Positions 5,651 through 5,785 of a stretch of 5,785 bases of DNA are shown in pieces. Origin of the DNA: Ignavibacteriales bacterium (GTDB lineage: Bacteria > Bacteroidota > Ignavibacteria > UBA10030 > SZUA-254). Position 1 is the first letter of the stretch, and every line of letters begins with the position of its first letter. Under the pieces are notes generated by a model. That model worked only from the letters and a program-made list of their open reading frames with translations. It ran no database searches and was not told where the DNA came from. Where the stretch lies: positions 1 to 5,785 of the forward strand of contig JACQYX010000274.1 of the NCBI GenBank assembly GCA_016207985.1. The letters run 5' to 3'. The position numbers and the translations under genes were made by a program.

Positions 5651-5782
5651 TGAGACTGTCCGAGAACTGGTAAAGAGGGAAGGTCATTCTGAACGAAGTG
5701 AAGAATCTGGTTTAAAATTGCCAAGAAAAGATGTTTCGCTTCGCTCAACATGACAGTCTTTTATGGTTTTCAGACACTCTCC
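5651..5782. repeat. Long imperfect palindrome, dispersed intergenic hairpin / MITE-like element
   Basis: Two arms, 5651-5708 and 5729-5782, are imperfect inverted repeats around a 20-base loop. The inner 26-base cores, 5683-5708 (beginning GTCATTCTGAACGAAGTGAA) and 5729-5754 (whose reverse complement begins GTCATGTTGAGCGAAGCGAA), match at 20 of 26 positions. The outer ends also correspond: TGAGACTGTCCGAGAAC at 5651-5667 against GGAGAGTGTCTGAAAAC on the opposite strand from 5782. Sequences of the form TCATTCTGAGCGAAGCGAAG are, from general knowledge, widespread as multi-copy intergenic hairpins in many bacterial genomes. No transposase is encoded. It lies downstream of the broken acyltransferase gene, and its transcript could fold and act as a 3' stabiliser or weak terminator. 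The right boundary is uncertain because the window ends three bases later. Confidence 0.7.
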
Positions 5783-5785
5783 CAT

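Noticed and set aside
5397..5687. 96-residue minus-strand open frame over the acyltransferase 3' end and the palindrome
   Set aside because: It is antisense to conserved GNAT-family sequence and runs into the repeat element; arginine- and serine-rich low-information composition, no motif.
5651..5782. CRISPR array or intrinsic terminator
   Set aside because: There is a single inverted-repeat pair rather than regularly spaced direct repeats. The stem is far longer than a rho-independent terminator and no T tract directly follows the inner stem.
1..5785. tRNA, rRNA or riboswitch genes
   Set aside because: No cloverleaf-like, rRNA-like or recognisable riboswitch sequence was noticed in the few intergenic gaps, all of which are under about 220 bp.

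Overview
The window looks like a chromosomal segment from a moderately AT-rich bacterium, most plausibly of the Bacteroidota/Chlorobi/Ignavibacteria (FCB) type. This placement is inferred from three things: the short form of PabB overlapping a ~200-residue class IV aminotransferase, the absence of an obvious Shine-Dalgarno sequence before any of the main starts, and the protein flavour of the glycosyltransferase-TPR and acyltransferase genes. No rRNA or other taxonomic marker is present, so it remains tentative.

Layout. Positions 3-578 (minus) hold a complete glutamine amidotransferase subunit (PabA/TrpG type). A 38-bp AT-rich gap separates it from a divergent plus-strand pair: pabB (617-1597) and a PabC-like class IV aminotransferase (1572-2165), which overlap by 26 bp. 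Together these three encode the chorismate to 4-amino-4-deoxychorismate to p-aminobenzoate branch of folate synthesis: PabA supplies ammonia from glutamine, PabB aminates chorismate, and PabC removes pyruvate. Next, 31 bp downstream on the same strand, comes a polytopic membrane glycosyltransferase of the GT39/PMT/ArnT-like superfamily carrying a C-terminal TPR region. Its frame is interrupted at about 3854-3867: a stop follows a CCCC run, and the TPR region continues in the +1 frame to 4414. As one protein it would be about 738 residues.

After a 106-bp gap with a plausible sigma70-like promoter (4441-4469) and a small hairpin (4494-4509) lies a GNAT-like acyltransferase-family gene (4521-5566). 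It is broken: the frame changes near 5183-5203 and roughly 35-40 codons of the family's usual middle region seem to be missing there. The junction coincides with a 15-bp sequence that also occurs 602 bp upstream in the same gene. The last ~220 bp are non-coding and contain a long imperfect palindrome (5651-5782), a dispersed-repeat/MITE-like hairpin element that runs close to the end of the window.

I did not find a convincing undescribed multi-gene system. The points worth a second look are the two disrupted genes (real decay, recoding or sequence error), the TPR-fused glycosyltransferase, and the palindromic repeat.
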